Program-made: the position numbers and the translations under genes
The notes under the pieces: model-generated
What the model saw: only the letters and a program-made list of their open reading frames with translations
Told to the model about the DNA's origin: nothing
Databases searched by the model: none
Source: Theropithecus gelada
Taxonomy: Eukaryota > Chordata > Mammalia > Primates > Cercopithecidae
Direction: 5' to 3'
Assembly (NCBI RefSeq): GCF_003255815.1
Contig: NC_037677.1
Coordinates: 107,295,100 to 107,359,099 of the forward strand
Length of the DNA: 64,000 nt
Shown here: piece by piece, positions 34,101-45,239 of the stretch
Layout: each line of letters starts with the position of its first letter
Numbering within the stretch: position 1 is the stretch's first letter

Positions 34101-34160
34101 TCTGTAGACTCTTTCCCAAATATGTTTTTAAGCTTTGTTAGGCCTGCCCTTCAACCTGCC
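28141..34160 (+). other. Repeat-poor intron block
   Basis: About 6 kb, increasingly AT-rich, with no Alu and no L1 I can recognise. A (TTTA)n run lies at 32579-32600. Such repeat-poor DNA next to a tissue-specific promoter often contains enhancers, but no specific enhancer is proven here. No coding frame is convincing. Confidence 0.5.
32499..32512 (+). promoter_or_regulatory. CTCF-like motif
   Basis: TCACCAGGGGGCGG matches the CTCF core (CCASYAGRKGGCRS) at nearly every position, plus-strand orientation. It sits 4.5 kb into intron 1 in AT-rich, repeat-poor surroundings, so it is not an Alu or LTR by-product. Binding is inferred only. Confidence 0.5.
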
Positions 34161-34163
34161 CTC

Positions 34164-34241
34164 CAGGAGTAGTCTAGGAGTAGACTAGGTAATATATATT
34201 TTAAAGTGTCAGGAGTAGACTAGGTAATATATATTTTAAAG
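34164..34241. repeat. Short tandem duplication, 35-bp period
   Basis: The 31-base unit beginning 'aggagtagactaggtaatat' occurs at 34176-34206 and again, without a mismatch, at 34211-34241. A partial third copy of its start ('aggagtagtctagg') lies at 34165. Identity suggests a recent event. Confidence 0.9.
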
Positions 34242-35379
34242 ATGCATTGATTTCATTAAATCTCTTCCTTTGGTTTATTTTGAATTAATTATTGAAGAGA
34301 ATGATTTAAGATCAGTCTGATGTTTTCAGGTGTAAAATGAGCATCTTTGCTCTAAATTAATTACTGGGCTTCTGTCGAGGAATGCCAGAGAGGAAAAAAC
34401 TCTGAACTGGGAGTCAGTGACCTGGACAAGCCAATTAATCTAGCCTCTCCAGGGATTGGAAATGATCAATTGCAGTTTCTTCCAACAACAAAATTAGGTG
34501 GCTCCTGTGCAAATCTTAGCAAACTTGTGGAGTGATCACCAATGTAGAATGCCTCCCCCATCTACTTCCTCCATCACCTGATACAGAATATGTCCCACAT
34601 CAATTAAATTTAGCCATGGAAATAGGTACATATTTGTGACATTGATCACCCATGAAAGCAACAATAACCACAAAAAGAGAATGAAATGCTTTCTGTGGCA
34701 TTCACAAAGAATATTTGGATCAGTGACATAATTTTAAAAGTCAGAAAAATAAACACTAATGTCAGTGAACAGGAAGAAGTTTTATACTGTTCTTCAATCT
34801 CTAAAAATGTCTTTGGTATAAGAATAATTTTTTGGAATGTTAAAGTAAGTACTTTAACATTTACTTTAACAAACTGAAAGCAGCACTTTCAGCTTAGGAG
34901 ACAGAGACAATAATTTCATGTGTCTGAATTGGACTGTGTTAAACACAGGCCGGTGGGAGTGTGTTTGGTGATGTTGTTGGTTTCAGAGGCAGAGAACGTA
35001 AACACAGGACACACAAACGTTTTACAGGAGCATGGCTGTGGTTGCTGCAGGGACTCCTGAACCGTGACGCACAGTCAGTCGGCCGCAGAGACCAGCCTGG
35101 AGCTCACCCTGAAACCTCTTCGCAGCCTTGCAGATGTCATAGTTGTCCCAAAGCTGGGCCTCACGCTTCCGTGTAGCCTCGCTGAATCAGGAGACCGAGT
35201 GTTTCCAGAGCCAGGATGTGGGTGCCGTGGGGCCAATGCTGTGTCCTCCCGTGCTGGCAATAGCAGAGTTGTGGAGAAACTTTATTCGATATTTGAAATG
35301 ATCAATATTTTAACCTTCTGCATAAAAAGGGAGATGAGTCTGTGATTAAATCTTGATTTAAAGTCTTCAAATATGTACA
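34242..35379 (+). other. Unique intron sequence with CpG-enriched patch
   Basis: Positions about 34990-35260 contain roughly a dozen CpGs in otherwise CpG-poor intron ('gtgacgcacagtcagtcggc', 'cacgcttccgtgtagcctcg'). There is no open frame of note. It might be a regulatory element or an unrecognised old LTR. Confidence 0.4.
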
Positions 35380-35840
35380 TAAATGAGGATGAACATAAGA
35401 ATATTTATTGCAGCACTGTCTAGAAGAGTGAAAATTGGAAACCACTTAAATGTTTCTCAGTTGGAAAAATAAACCATGTGGAGTTATAAGGTCATGTACT
35501 CCTCCGCCATTAGAATGATGCTGTTATTTTGCATTGGTTGATATGGAAGAAGGACCATATAATATTAACTAAAAAAAAAAAAAAACTACAAACAGCATGT
35601 ATGCAAAGATCTCATGTTTGTTTTTGAAAAGATGTATATGAGTGTGTGCTGGTGCCTGCCAGCCTTAAAAAATATCTGAAGAACAAATGCAAAGAACATT
35701 AAGAGTAGTTCTAACTCTGGATGGGGCAATTAGAATGGTTTGTCTTTTTCCTTCCTTTTTAATATTGTTTTTTTTTTTTAAATTCAGTGAGCATATATCA
35801 CTTTTACAGTAAAATAAAACAAAACTGTTTTTTCTTTATC
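35380..35840 (+). repeat. Old L1 3' fragment, sense
   Basis: 'tatttattgcagcactgtct', 'aattggaaaccacttaaatg' and 'tctggatggggcaatta' follow L1M 3' order. Confidence 0.65.
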
Positions 35841-35929
35841 TCTTTCTTTTCCTAACTGTCTGTACCTTTGAGTATTTCATTTTTACAAACAGCCACAGAA
35901 GGAGTAGACATTTCACATTGGTACTGCAC

Positions 35930-36120
35930 TATCTTGAAGACTGAGCTGCCCTTTAGCATCTTAGATTTTAGTCCTGAAAGGTGGCTGAGGGCTGTTTTAG
36001 CCCAGCTTTCCTGTTTTCCTAGGTAAGGCAAATGAGCATCAGAGAAGTCAAGTGAATTGTTGAAGGTCACACAGTGAGGGAGTCCTCAGGCTGGGATGAG
36101 AATCCCCTTATTTCTGTCTC
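35930..36120 (-). repeat. MIR-like, antisense
   Basis: 'cctaggtaaggcaaatgagc', 'gttgaaggtcacacagtgag' and 'ctgggatgagaatccc' fit an antisense MIR. Confidence 0.65.
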
Positions 36121-36900
36121 TTATATTTTCTGCTAGGCCACCCTTTTGTCATCCTGGGAACGGAGGAGAGAGAAATGGAGGCATTCATAAATTAACCATG
36201 TATGTACTGGCCTTAGTCTACTCACATCCCCTAAGAGAGTTGAGAAAAGCATCCTTGGTTGTGTTATCTCCTCCCACCCCATCCTGCCCACCCACTCACA
36301 CAGGACTTTTCTGGGAATGGCAGTAGACTGGGTCTCTCCTGGGCATCTCATGCTCTGTTCCTTCCTGCCAAACAGAAGCCAACCATCACATTCTCTTCTC
36401 TGCTCTTCTTGGTTCAAGGTTACTTATTTTTCCAGATCCTTAATAGAGGAAAAACCCAATACCTACCTTCCTTTCATGCCCAGAAACGTCCTCTTGATAC
36501 CCTTCCAGCTGTGGTTTAAAGATGAACCTTTTGAGATGTAAAAGCATAACTAATATTTTTATTTAAAGGAAGCAAAACACATTTTACTTCTTACTCCCAA
36601 GCCAATTATAGGAATGCCTGTTATTATTTCTGTCACCCCAGTTCTCACTCTGCTTTAAATTTGTTTCAACCAAGGATGTAATTTGGACTGTATTTTTAAA
36701 AAGTAAACCTGCTTTGGGGGGACTATATTTGCATTCTTGCTTGCCCTTGAGTGTGCCCTCTCTTGCTTTTTCTTTCCCTGAAGAGTAATTTGTGTAACTA
36801 TAATTTTGTTATCATAGCTCAGGAAATTGGTCTTATTTAATTTTTTTCTAATAAACACTAGATTTTTAACTTTTTCGTTTGTCAGATAATGCCTCATATA
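36121..36900 (+). other. Unique intron sequence
   Basis: No recognised repeat and no coding evidence. Several short frames only. Confidence 0.4.
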
Positions 36901-36903
36901 GCT

Positions 36904-36904
<1 letters not shown>

Positions 36905-36935
<31 letters not shown>
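36905..36935. repeat. Poly-T run
   Basis: About 30 consecutive T's, detached by about 29 bases from the T-rich tail of the neighbouring Alu. Confidence 0.9.
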
Positions 36936-36937
<2 letters not shown>

Positions 36938-36963
36938 ATTTGTTTATAATGTCTTTCTCCCTC

Positions 36964-37272
36964 TTTTTTTTTTTGTTTTGTTTTGTTTTTGAGACAGGGT
37001 CTCACTCTGTCACTCAGGCTGGAGTGCAGTGGTATGATCTCGGTTCACTGCAGCCTTGACCTCCCTGGCTCAAGCAATCTGCCACCTCAGCCTTCCAAGT
37101 AGCTGGGACTACAGACGTGCATCACCACGCTCTGCTAATTTTTTTATTTTTTGTAGAGATGGGGTTTCACCATGTTGCCCAGGCTGATCTTGAACTCCTG
37201 GACTTGAGCGATCCTCCTGCCTCAGCCTCCCAAAGTGCTGGGATTACAGGCATGAGCCACTGCACCAGCCAT
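36964..37272 (-). mobile_element. AluJ-type, antisense
   Basis: From the T/GTTTT tail and 'gagacagggtctcactctgt' to 'gagccactgcaccagcc'. Diverged text, first Alu in intron 1 downstream of the promoter. Confidence 0.92.
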
Positions 37273-38160
37273 CTCTTCTTTTTAATCTACCAAGTATACC
37301 CAACTCTTTGTCCTTTCCATGACTGAAGATTACAGGCTAGTTGTCTTGAAGAATGAACCATGATATGGCTGTGGCCATTGTTTCTTCATGACCAGATCCA
37401 GGTTAAACATTTTGGCAAAGATAAGCTAAAAGTTTGATCCCTTGTTTAACACGGCAGCCACCAGATTGCTCCATTGTAGACAGACGTTTTTCTGTTTGTG
37501 ATAAGTAGTAAGTTGTCTGCAGAGGTGCTACCATGAGACCCTCTGAATATCCTATGTTCCAACAGACTTTCATCTAGTGGCTTTGTCTTTTAATTTGATT
37601 AAATATTTAAGAAGCAATTGTAATGAAATATGTGGATCACTTTAGAATGTATGAGTTTGGACACACAGTTTATATCAAACAACCTTGCAAATATGATTGC
37701 ATTGTATCAGCCCATTGATATTATCTAGAGCCTCTGGATTTTTCTAGTCCTGACGTCACAGGACTTGATCCATGGCTCAGCTACTTCCCATGTAATTCTA
37801 TAGGAGGCATTCCATCTCTTGAGTTGCAGTGCCTTTTAATGTCCATTTTAATGCTAATGGAAATAAAAGGATACTGATGTAATTTGTACTACTCATGAGT
37901 TTTTTTGGGGCATCCTCTTGAAGTTATGTTGGTTCTTTGCAGAAGCCTTTTAACTCCGTTTTCAAAATCACTGTATGAAGCAGGCTTTAAAAATGACTGA
38001 TGACTTGCTCTGATGCCTAAACTGGGTGAGTTGTGGTGCTGGTCAGTGACTAGCAGTTTGTTCATGTTTTTTAGATTTAAGTTACACAGCTATTTTTGCC
38101 TATTCCACTTTGGTACTCCTGTTTTCATACACAAAATATGTATGGGTGAAAAAGGTGGTG
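37273..38160 (+). other. Unique intron sequence
   Basis: No repeats recognised. Contains the CRE-like palindrome listed separately. Confidence 0.4.
37746..37765. promoter_or_regulatory. Palindromic full CRE (TGACGTCA)
   Basis: The canonical 8-bp cAMP-response element is at 37751-37758. The flanks extend an imperfect palindrome, agtcc before and aggact after. CREB/ATF binding is an inference. Full CRE sites are rare outside CpG islands because of CpG decay. Confidence 0.5.
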
Positions 38161-38164
38161 TGGA

Positions 38165-38265
38165 GTAGTGAAAAGGAGCAGGAGCAGGCATGATCTATGT
38201 TCTGGATTCAGCTTTGCCACTACTAACCCTGAGCCTCGGTGTTCTTATCTGTTAAAGGGAGCAGT
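38165..38265 (+). repeat. MIR fragment, sense
   Basis: 'ggattcagctttgccactac' and 'ttatctgttaaagggagcag' match MIR core text. Confidence 0.7.
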
Positions 38266-38284
38266 AATAATAAAGTGAATAACA

Positions 38285-38440
38285 ACTAACTTTTATAAAG
38301 AGTGCTTTCTGTGTGCCAGACACTATTCTAAACAGTTTAAGTATTTTCAATCCACTTACTTCAACAATAATCCTGTGAGGTAAGTGTTGTTATTCTCCCC
38401 ATCATGCAGATGAAGAAACTGAGGCACAACCTTACTAGGA
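38285..38440 (-). repeat. MIR fragment, antisense
   Basis: 'ctgtgtgccagacactattc', 'aataatcctgtgaggtaagt' and 'gatgaagaaactgaggcaca' are antisense MIR. Together with the preceding copy it forms an inverted pair with a 20-bp gap. Confidence 0.85.
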
Positions 38441-39309
38441 CCCAGGAAAGCTAAGAAAAATAGTATTTGTGAAAACATGGTAGAATGGGGCTTGGCATAA
38501 AGAATGTTATACTAATTCAAGCAATCCTGTCTTCTCTGTGTAAATATCTGTATTCTTAATTTATAGAAAATCCATCACTTACAAGAAAATATTATAGAAA
38601 AAATGGCTGAAATAAATCTGAAAGTAGGTCAAATTTAAGACAAACTAAGCAATCCAATTAAAACATTTTTTCCTGTTTCTGTCCCCTGCTCCTGCCCTTT
38701 TTTCCCCTTATAACTGTAAGTTCAGCTTTGGATTAAAGTGAAATGTATATCCCAATTTAACTTCCTCAAACAAATCCGACTCTGGCATTTGATTCACTGT
38801 CTTATTCTGCTTGTTATGCACGTTAGGCAAGACCTAAATTTGATGCTCACAGAGAGTACATAAACACTTAGAATCCTCTCAGCATGTGCTAAAATAATAA
38901 CAGATTCAATAGTTTGATTTGCAAAGTGTCTGCCAACTTCCACCAGACCATTTTTGAACCAATTCAGAAAACCAGGATTCTGCAATGATTAAAGTGTCCA
39001 AGGCTCCTATTCATAGCAAAAGGAATTCCTGACTTGAAACAAGGACACATCAAGCTCAGCTAGTCTCTGCCAGACATACTTTTTGAATCATCTTCGCAGA
39101 CATTGTTACAGGTGTTCTTCTGCTTTAAGAAACCATGGTCTGTAACAACCAGACTGAATAGAATCCATAGATCGGGGAAGGATTGTGACTTTTGACCTGC
39201 GACAGGGTTTATGGTAAAAATCCTTTAAACCATGAGTTTCTCAGTGTGTTTCAAGTAGCAATTCAATAATGCTAACAATTCAGAGATCTAATAATAAAAT
39301 TTAAAACTT
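38441..39309 (+). other. Unique intron sequence
   Basis: No recognised repeat or gene. Confidence 0.4.
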
Positions 39310-39420
39310 TCTTTTTTCAATTTTAAGAGGTATAATTGAAGTATGTTAAGCTACACATGTTTAAAGCATCCATCAGGATCCATTAAACCATTAAACAATT
39401 GAGATAATAATAAACATCGT

Positions 39421-39704
39421 TGGCTGGGTGTGGTGGCTCACTCCTGTAATCCCAGCACTTTGGGAGGCCGAGGCACATGGATCACCTGTGGTCAGGAGTT
39501 CGAGACCAGCCTGGCCAACATGGTGAAACTCCGTCTCTACTAAAAATACAAAAAAATTGCCGGGCGTGGTGGCGGGTGCCTGAAGTCCCATCTACTCTGG
39601 AGGCTGAGGCAGGATAATTGTTTGAACCTGGGAGGCAGAGGTTACAGTGAGCCGAGGAGATCGCGCCATTGCACTCCAGCCTGGGCAACAAGAGCAAAAC
39701 TCCA

Positions 39705-39735
<31 letters not shown>
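39421..39735 (+). mobile_element. AluS-type, sense
   Basis: From 'ggctgggtgtggtggctcac' to 'gcaaaactccatct' followed by a 27-A tail. Full length. Confidence 0.93.
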
Positions 39736-39737
<2 letters not shown>

Positions 39738-39872
39738 ATCAGCCCACGATGTTTCTTCACACTTCTTATAATTTATCTTTCCCTCTTCTCCTTATCCCCC
39801 TCACATTCAGGGTACCACTGATTTGCTTTGTTTGTTGGTGTTTTCTAGAATTTTATACAAATGAAATCCAAG

Positions 39873-39879
<7 letters not shown>

Positions 39880-39905
<26 letters not shown>

Positions 39906-39917
39906 CGCGTGTGTGTC
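39880..39917. repeat. (GT)n microsatellite
   Basis: GT run with a GCGC interruption near 39905. Likely length-variable. Confidence 0.9.
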
Positions 39918-40446
39918 TTCTTTCACTATTTTAAAGTGCATAATTTAGTGACATCAAGTACGTTCACAGTGTTGTGCAACCATCACCACTCTCTAGTACC
40001 AAAACGTTTGCATTGCCTCAAAAGGAAACTTCATGCCTACTAAGCAGTTACTTCCCATTCCTGCCGCTCCCCAGTCACTGGAAACCAATCTACTTTCCAT
40101 CCCTATGGATTTGCCTATTCTGGAGGTTTCATATAAATGGGATCACATATGTGGCTTTTTGTGTCTGGCTTCTTTTACATGGCATCATGCTTTCAAGGTT
40201 CATCCATACTGTGTCATGTGTCAGCACTGTATGCCTTTTTACTGCTGAATAATATTCCATTGTATAGGTAGAGAGAACGTTTCTTTGTCCGTTCGTCTAC
40301 TGATAGACATTTGGTTTTTTCTACCTTTTTACTATTAAGAACAGTGCTACTACGAACATTTTTGTACAAGTTTTTGTTTGAACATCTGTTTTTGGTTCTT
40401 TTGGGTATATATCTTGGAGTGGAATTGGTGGGTCATGTGGTAATTC

Positions 40447-40746
40447 TTTTTTTTTTTTTTTTTTGACATGGAGTCTCGCTCTGTTGCCCAGGCTGGAGTA
40501 CAGTGGCATGATCTCAGCTTACTGCAATCTCAGCCTCCCAGGCTCAAGTGATTCTTGTGCCTCAGCCTCCCAGATAGCTGGGATTACAGGCACCCGCCAC
40601 CACACCCAGCTAATTTTCGTATTTTTAATAGAGATGGGGTTGCACCATGTTGGCCAGTCAGATCTCAAACTCCTGACCTCAGGTCATCCACCAGCCTCGA
40701 CCTCCCAAAGTGCTGGAACTACAGACATGAGCAACCACACCTGGCC
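40447..40746 (-). mobile_element. Alu, antisense
   Basis: T-run, 'gacatggagtctcgctctgt' to 'gcaaccacacctggcc'. 'gtaattc' occurs on both sides (about 40440 and 40755), a probable target-site duplication. Confidence 0.92.
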
Positions 40747-40905
40747 GGTCATATAGTAATTCTATGATTAATTTATCGAGGAACCTCCAGACAGCTTTCC
40801 AAAGCCCTGCACCATTTTACATTCCCGCCAGCAATGAATGAAGGTTCCAATTTCTTCACATCCTTGTCAGCACTTGTTATTTTCTGGTTTTGTTTGTTTG
40901 TTTGT

Positions 40906-41204
40906 TTGTTTTTCGAGATGGAGTCTCACTCTGTCACCCAGGCTGGAGTGCATTGGCGTGTTCTCAACTCACTGTAACCTCTGCCTCCCAGGTTCAAGTG
41001 ATTCTCCTGTCTCAGCCTCCTCAGCCTCCCGAGTAGCTGGGACTACAGGCACATGCCACCACGCCCGGCTAATTTTTTGTGTTTTTAGTAGAGATGGGAT
41101 TTCACCATGTTAACCAGGATTGTCTTAATCTCCTGACCTCATGATCTGCCTGCCTTGACCTCCTAAAGTGCTGGGATTACAGGCGTGAGCCACCGTGCCC
41201 AGCC
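40906..41204 (-). mobile_element. Alu, antisense
   Basis: Preceded by a GTTT/GTTTT-type tail, 'gagatggagtctcactctgt' to 'gagccaccgtgcccagcc'. A 9-bp duplication 'tcagcctcc' is present internally near 41010. Confidence 0.92.
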
Positions 41205-41770
41205 TGTTGTTGTCGTCGTCGTTTTTAATGGCCATCCTAGTGGGTACGAAGTAGTATCTCAATGTGGTTTAGATTTGTATTTCAGTAATGACTAATGATA
41301 TTGAGCTTCTTTTCATGTTGGCTTTTTGGCTGTTTAAATATCTTCTTTTGAGAAATGTCTACTCAAATCTATCATCCATTTTTAAATTGGGTTTTTTGCA
41401 TTCTTGTTTTGGAATGGTAAGAGTTCTTTGAAAATTCTGGAGAGTAGGCCCTTATTAGGTGTATAATTTGCAAATATGTTCTTCTATTTTATGGGTTTTT
41501 TAGCATAATGATTTTGAGGTTCAGATATGTTGTTTCTTGTATCAAAACTTTGGGCCTTTTACTTTGCTGTGTAGTATTCTGTTTTGTGGATATAGTGTAA
41601 ACCGTTTATTCATCCATTGATGGACATTTAGGTTGTTCCAGGTTTTGGCTATTACAAATGAAGCTGGTATGAACATTCCTTTGCAAGTCTTTATCTGGAC
41701 ATATCTTTTAGCTTCTCTTGGGTAAATTTCTAGGTCAATGATAATTTAACTTTTTGGGATCACAAATATT

Positions 41771-42249
41771 GTACATAAGAATCATTGTTTGGGTGAAACC
41801 TCTTCAAATTTTTATTACTATGTAATTGAACAGAGAATGTTAATGTAACCCTTCAAGGTGTTTAAAGAATACACACTTTTTCATCTTTGTCTTCAGAGTC
41901 AATCACTCATTAGTTTAGTTTTTTTTTTCTTCTGTTGATGAATCTTCCTTCAATAGTTTTTCATTTGGCAAGTAATTATGACCATGGAAGTTGGGACACA
42001 AGATGAATAAGACGACAAAACCGCAGAACTTTCAAACTGAAAGAAACCCTAAAAATCACCTGAGTCAGCTCTTTTATTTACAGAAAAGGTGATGAGGTCC
42101 AGAAAGGAGACTGGATGTACCAAAGGCCAGCTAAGTATTAGAGCAGTTCAGTGGAGCAGGGGAAACTTACGCACCTGTGAGGGTAATTTGACGTCTCCTA
42201 GCCATGATGCAACAGTGCTGGGGGATGAGTGAGTGGCGCTGTGTTTTGC
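41771..42249 (+). other. Intron sequence with possible MIR remnant
   Basis: Positions 42030-42140 ('ctcttttatttacagaaaag', 'gatgaggtccagaaaggaga') resemble an antisense MIR/L2 core. The rest is unassigned. Confidence 0.4.
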
Positions 42250-42415
42250 AGTCTGTAGCATTCACAGGGCACTTTGTTTCCTTCTAGGTTATCCCAGTTA
42301 ATCCTCCAACAACCTTGTGAAGTAGGTAGGGATTAAGTAGCTAGGAGTAGCTCAGGGTCACCTAGCCAATGATTGGAGAGTCTGGGCTCAGAGCCAGGTC
42401 TTCTGACTCCTTTCA
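42250..42415 (-). repeat. MIR, antisense
   Basis: 'agttaatcctccaacaacct', 'gtgaagtaggtagggatta' and 'ctgggctcagagccaggtct' fit the antisense MIR. Confidence 0.75.
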
Positions 42416-42569
42416 AGTTGCACGCCCTCCTCTTGTTCGTTTGGGTTCCCTCCTCCTTGTCCCTACCCACTGCCGTCCCCTTAGTTCAGGCCTTCCAGCT
42501 CTCCCCCAGCCTCCTGCTGGGTTGGGTTCCGCTCCTTCTTTTCTCTGCAGCAGCACAATCTTGATCTTG

Positions 42570-42990
42570 TCCTCTGCTTTTTGGAAGCCCTGCTGTGGCT
42601 TCTCCTGGTCTTTAGGTTAAGGTTCAGACTGTGGAAGGCCCTTCCAGATCTGCCCCACTCAGTCCTCCAGCTGCAGGACTTGCTGTCCTATCTTGGCTGC
42701 CCTCTTTCCTTCTTCTCAACTAGAACATTCTGAATTCTGCTTAGACCTCACCTCTTCCAGGGAGCTTTCCCCAACCTTAAGCAGGAAGGAGGGCTGAGTG
42801 TCCCTCTTCCTGTAATCGTCTGTGGCTCCCATTGTAGCATTTGTCCATGCTCTCCTCTTGCTTGTCTCCCATAAAGACCATGCAAAGTCCTTGTAGGCAA
42901 GGCCACTGCCATTCATCTTTGGTATCCCCATCACCTAGCAGGGCCCCTGGCACATAGTGTGTTGAATATCTGGGAATGAGGAACTTAACT
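42570..42990 (+). repeat. L2 3' end, sense
   Basis: L2 text in order: 'ttccagatctgccccactca', 'gacctcacctcttccaggga', 'gtctcccataaagaccatgc', 'atcacctagcagggcccctg' and 'gcacatagtgtgttgaatat'. Codons are decayed. Confidence 0.8.
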
Positions 42991-42999
42991 GCAACTCAA

Positions 43000-43610
43000 C
43001 TTTCAATCTAACTGACTTGGTGATGAGAAATACTAGTCAGGATGGTCTCATGGGTGAGACCTGACGTGACGCCAAAGCTTGGTTTTCTCCATCGTCTGTT
43101 TTATTTGGACTGCCTCTCTGAAAGGGCTAGACAGACATTTATGTTTGGAGAGGCCATATAAGAGGAATAAAAATGTGGAAAGTCATAAACTTCAGCTCTG
43201 CTCTGGGCTCCACTGTTAAGCTACTGTGTGACAAGAGGTAGCACTTAGCTTCTTAGAGTCTACATGGGTTAAAGGGGGACCAGGGTATGGGGCTTGTTCA
43301 AACAGTCAGTGAGATGACAGGTGAACATGCCTTGGTAGGAAAGCAGTACTGAATACATGTGTCCTCATGTAAACCAGCTTTTTGTCTCATGATGCTGTCA
43401 TCTCCAGCCAGACACCAGATTGTGTGCAGGCAATTCCAGGCTGAATTTCTTCTGAGAGATTTGATCCAAATAGGATAAATGGTGGAAATGACCACTGGGA
43501 ACACTCCTTGAAACCTGCTTGCGTCAATGCTTTCAACAATACATTTTTGCATCACACAAAAAAAGTTTCTAAGCCCTAAGCTAGCATCTGCCTATTTCAA
43601 GCAATTTCTG
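43000..43610 (+). other. Intron sequence, possible weak MIR at 43190-43290
   Basis: 'agctctgctctgggctccac' and 'agctactgtgtgacaagagg' hint at a MIR. The rest is unassigned with no coding support. Confidence 0.4.
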
Positions 43611-43613
<3 letters not shown>

Positions 43614-43649
<36 letters not shown>

Positions 43650-43891
43650 AAGACAGGGTCTTATTCTTACCCAGGCTGGAGTGCAAAGTGATCCTCCCAC
43701 CTCAACCTCCCAAGGAGCTGGGACTGCAGGTGTGCACCACCATACCTTGCTACATTTTTTGTATTTTTTTTTGTAGAGTCAGGGTTCCACCGTGTTGCTC
43801 AGGCTGGTCTCAAACTCCTGGGTTCAAGCGATCATTCCACCTCAGCCTCCCCGTGTACTGAGATTACAGGTATGAGTGACTGTGCTCGGCC
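43614..43891 (-). mobile_element. Old AluJ-type, antisense, with (TTTTC)n tail
   Basis: CTTTT units and a T-run precede 'aagacagggtcttattctta'; the copy ends 'gagtgactgtgctcggcc'. It has an internal deletion of about 40 bases in the right monomer, seen where the text jumps to 'gagtgcaaagtgatcctccc'. Confidence 0.88.
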
Positions 43892-44059
43892 TCAAGCAAT
43901 TTCTAAAATAACACAAATCAAGACAACAGCAACACCAAGATACTGCTTTATTATTGCCTTGACATTTGCAATAATGACAGTTTAACTGTAGCATTAATAA
44001 CGACAGTCCAGTTGCCTTGTGGCAGCTTAAAAAAAAAGTTGGCTGGAAAATAAGTGCTC

Positions 44060-44885
44060 ACGATTCCTCAATGAGACTTATTCCAACCACCCTATTTAAA
44101 TTGCATCTTGAAGCCATCTCTTCCCATCCAGGCCCTCTTATTTTGCTTTATTTTTTCCACTTGTCATCTTCCAGCACAAGGATCCCCAACCCCCAGGCCG
44201 TGGACCGGTACCAGGCTGTGGCCTGTTAGGAATGAGGCCACACAGCAGGAGGTGAGTGGTGGGCGAGCAAGCGAAGAGTCCTCTGTATTCACAGCTGCTC
44301 CCCACCACTTGCATTACCGCCTGATCTCCGCCTCCTGTCAGATCAGTGGTGGCATTAGATTCTCATAGGAGGGCAAATCCTATTGTGAATTGCACATATG
44401 AGGGATGTAGGTTGCATGCTCCTTGTGAGAATCTAATGCCTGATGATCTGTCACTGTCTCCCTCACCCCCAGATAGGACCATCTAGTTGCAGGAAAACAA
44501 GCTCAGGGCTCCCACTGATTCTATATTACGGTGAGTTGTATAATTATTTCATTATATATTACAATGTAATCATAGAAATAAAGTACATAATAAATGTAAT
44601 ATGCCAGAGTCATCCCAAAACCATCCCCTGCCACCATAGTCTGTGGAAAAATTGTCTTCCACAAACCTGGTCCCTGGTGCCAAAAAGGTTGGGGACCACC
44701 GTTCCAACAAATTATATAATTTACTCATTTATTATGTTCTTATTGTCTATTATGGCTCCTTTCACCCTGCCCCCACCACATAAGCTCCCCAGTGGCAGGG
44801 GAGTTGTACTCAGTGATTTATCCCCTGGGGCCTAAGAGCAGTTCCTGACACCTGGAAGAAGCTCACTAAATATTCGTTGAATGAC
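44060..44885 (+). repeat. L2 3' end, sense, split by a MER1-type element
   Basis: 'ccaccctatttaaattgcat' before the insert, and 'cataagctccccagtggcag', 'gttcctgacacctggaagaa' and 'tattcgttgaatgact' after it, reconstruct one L2 terminus. Confidence 0.8.
44177..44701 (+). mobile_element. MER1-type hAT-Charlie non-autonomous DNA transposon
   Basis: 525 bp with matching ends: left 'caaggatccccaacccccag', right 'aaaaggttggggaccaccg', imperfect terminal inverted repeats. The interior has 'gtggcctgttaggaatgagg' and 'ggtggcattagattctcata'. An 8-bp target-site duplication is ttccagca (44169-44176) versus ttccaaca (44702-44709), as expected for hAT. No transposase is encoded. The length suggests the longer MER1 subfamily. 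Confidence 0.88.
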
Positions 44886-45239
44886 TAAGTGAACTGTAAG
44901 TAAAAATACTGACTTTAGTGATTGCCATGTGGTGGCCTTTGTTCCCTCTCTGAGCCCACCTAGGATATGAACTATATGGGCTTCAGGTTCTGAGTTTTGT
45001 GATTCAGGAAACTGAAAGGGGAAGGTGTTAGAAGATTGTAGCCTCCGCTCCTGTGGGGTTCTTGGAAGTAAAACTCTCCCTGGGCGCCAGTGACTCAGTG
45101 CTTTTCTCATGGCCCAGCTCCAGCAGTTGCCAGTGTAACCAGAACCCTTAGGCTGGGATCTGACTTGTGTATTTGGTGGGATCTTGATGGTGGAGGGAGA
45201 GCAGCAGGCCTGGTCTCAGTCCCTAGACATAGAGGCCAA
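44886..45239 (+). other. Unique intron sequence
   Basis: No gene or repeat recognised. Confidence 0.4.

Larger units (their letters stand above)
39310..41770 (-). repeat. Old L1, antisense, with three nested Alus
   Basis: Classic antisense L1M text: 'taagaggtataattgaagta', 'gtgttgtgcaaccatcacca', 'cctattctggaggtttcata', 'aataatattccattgtatag', 'ttttgggtatatatcttgga' and 'cctagtgggtacgaagtagt'. Alus interrupt it at 39421, 40447 and 40906, and a GT repeat lies at 39880-39917. Confidence 0.8.
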
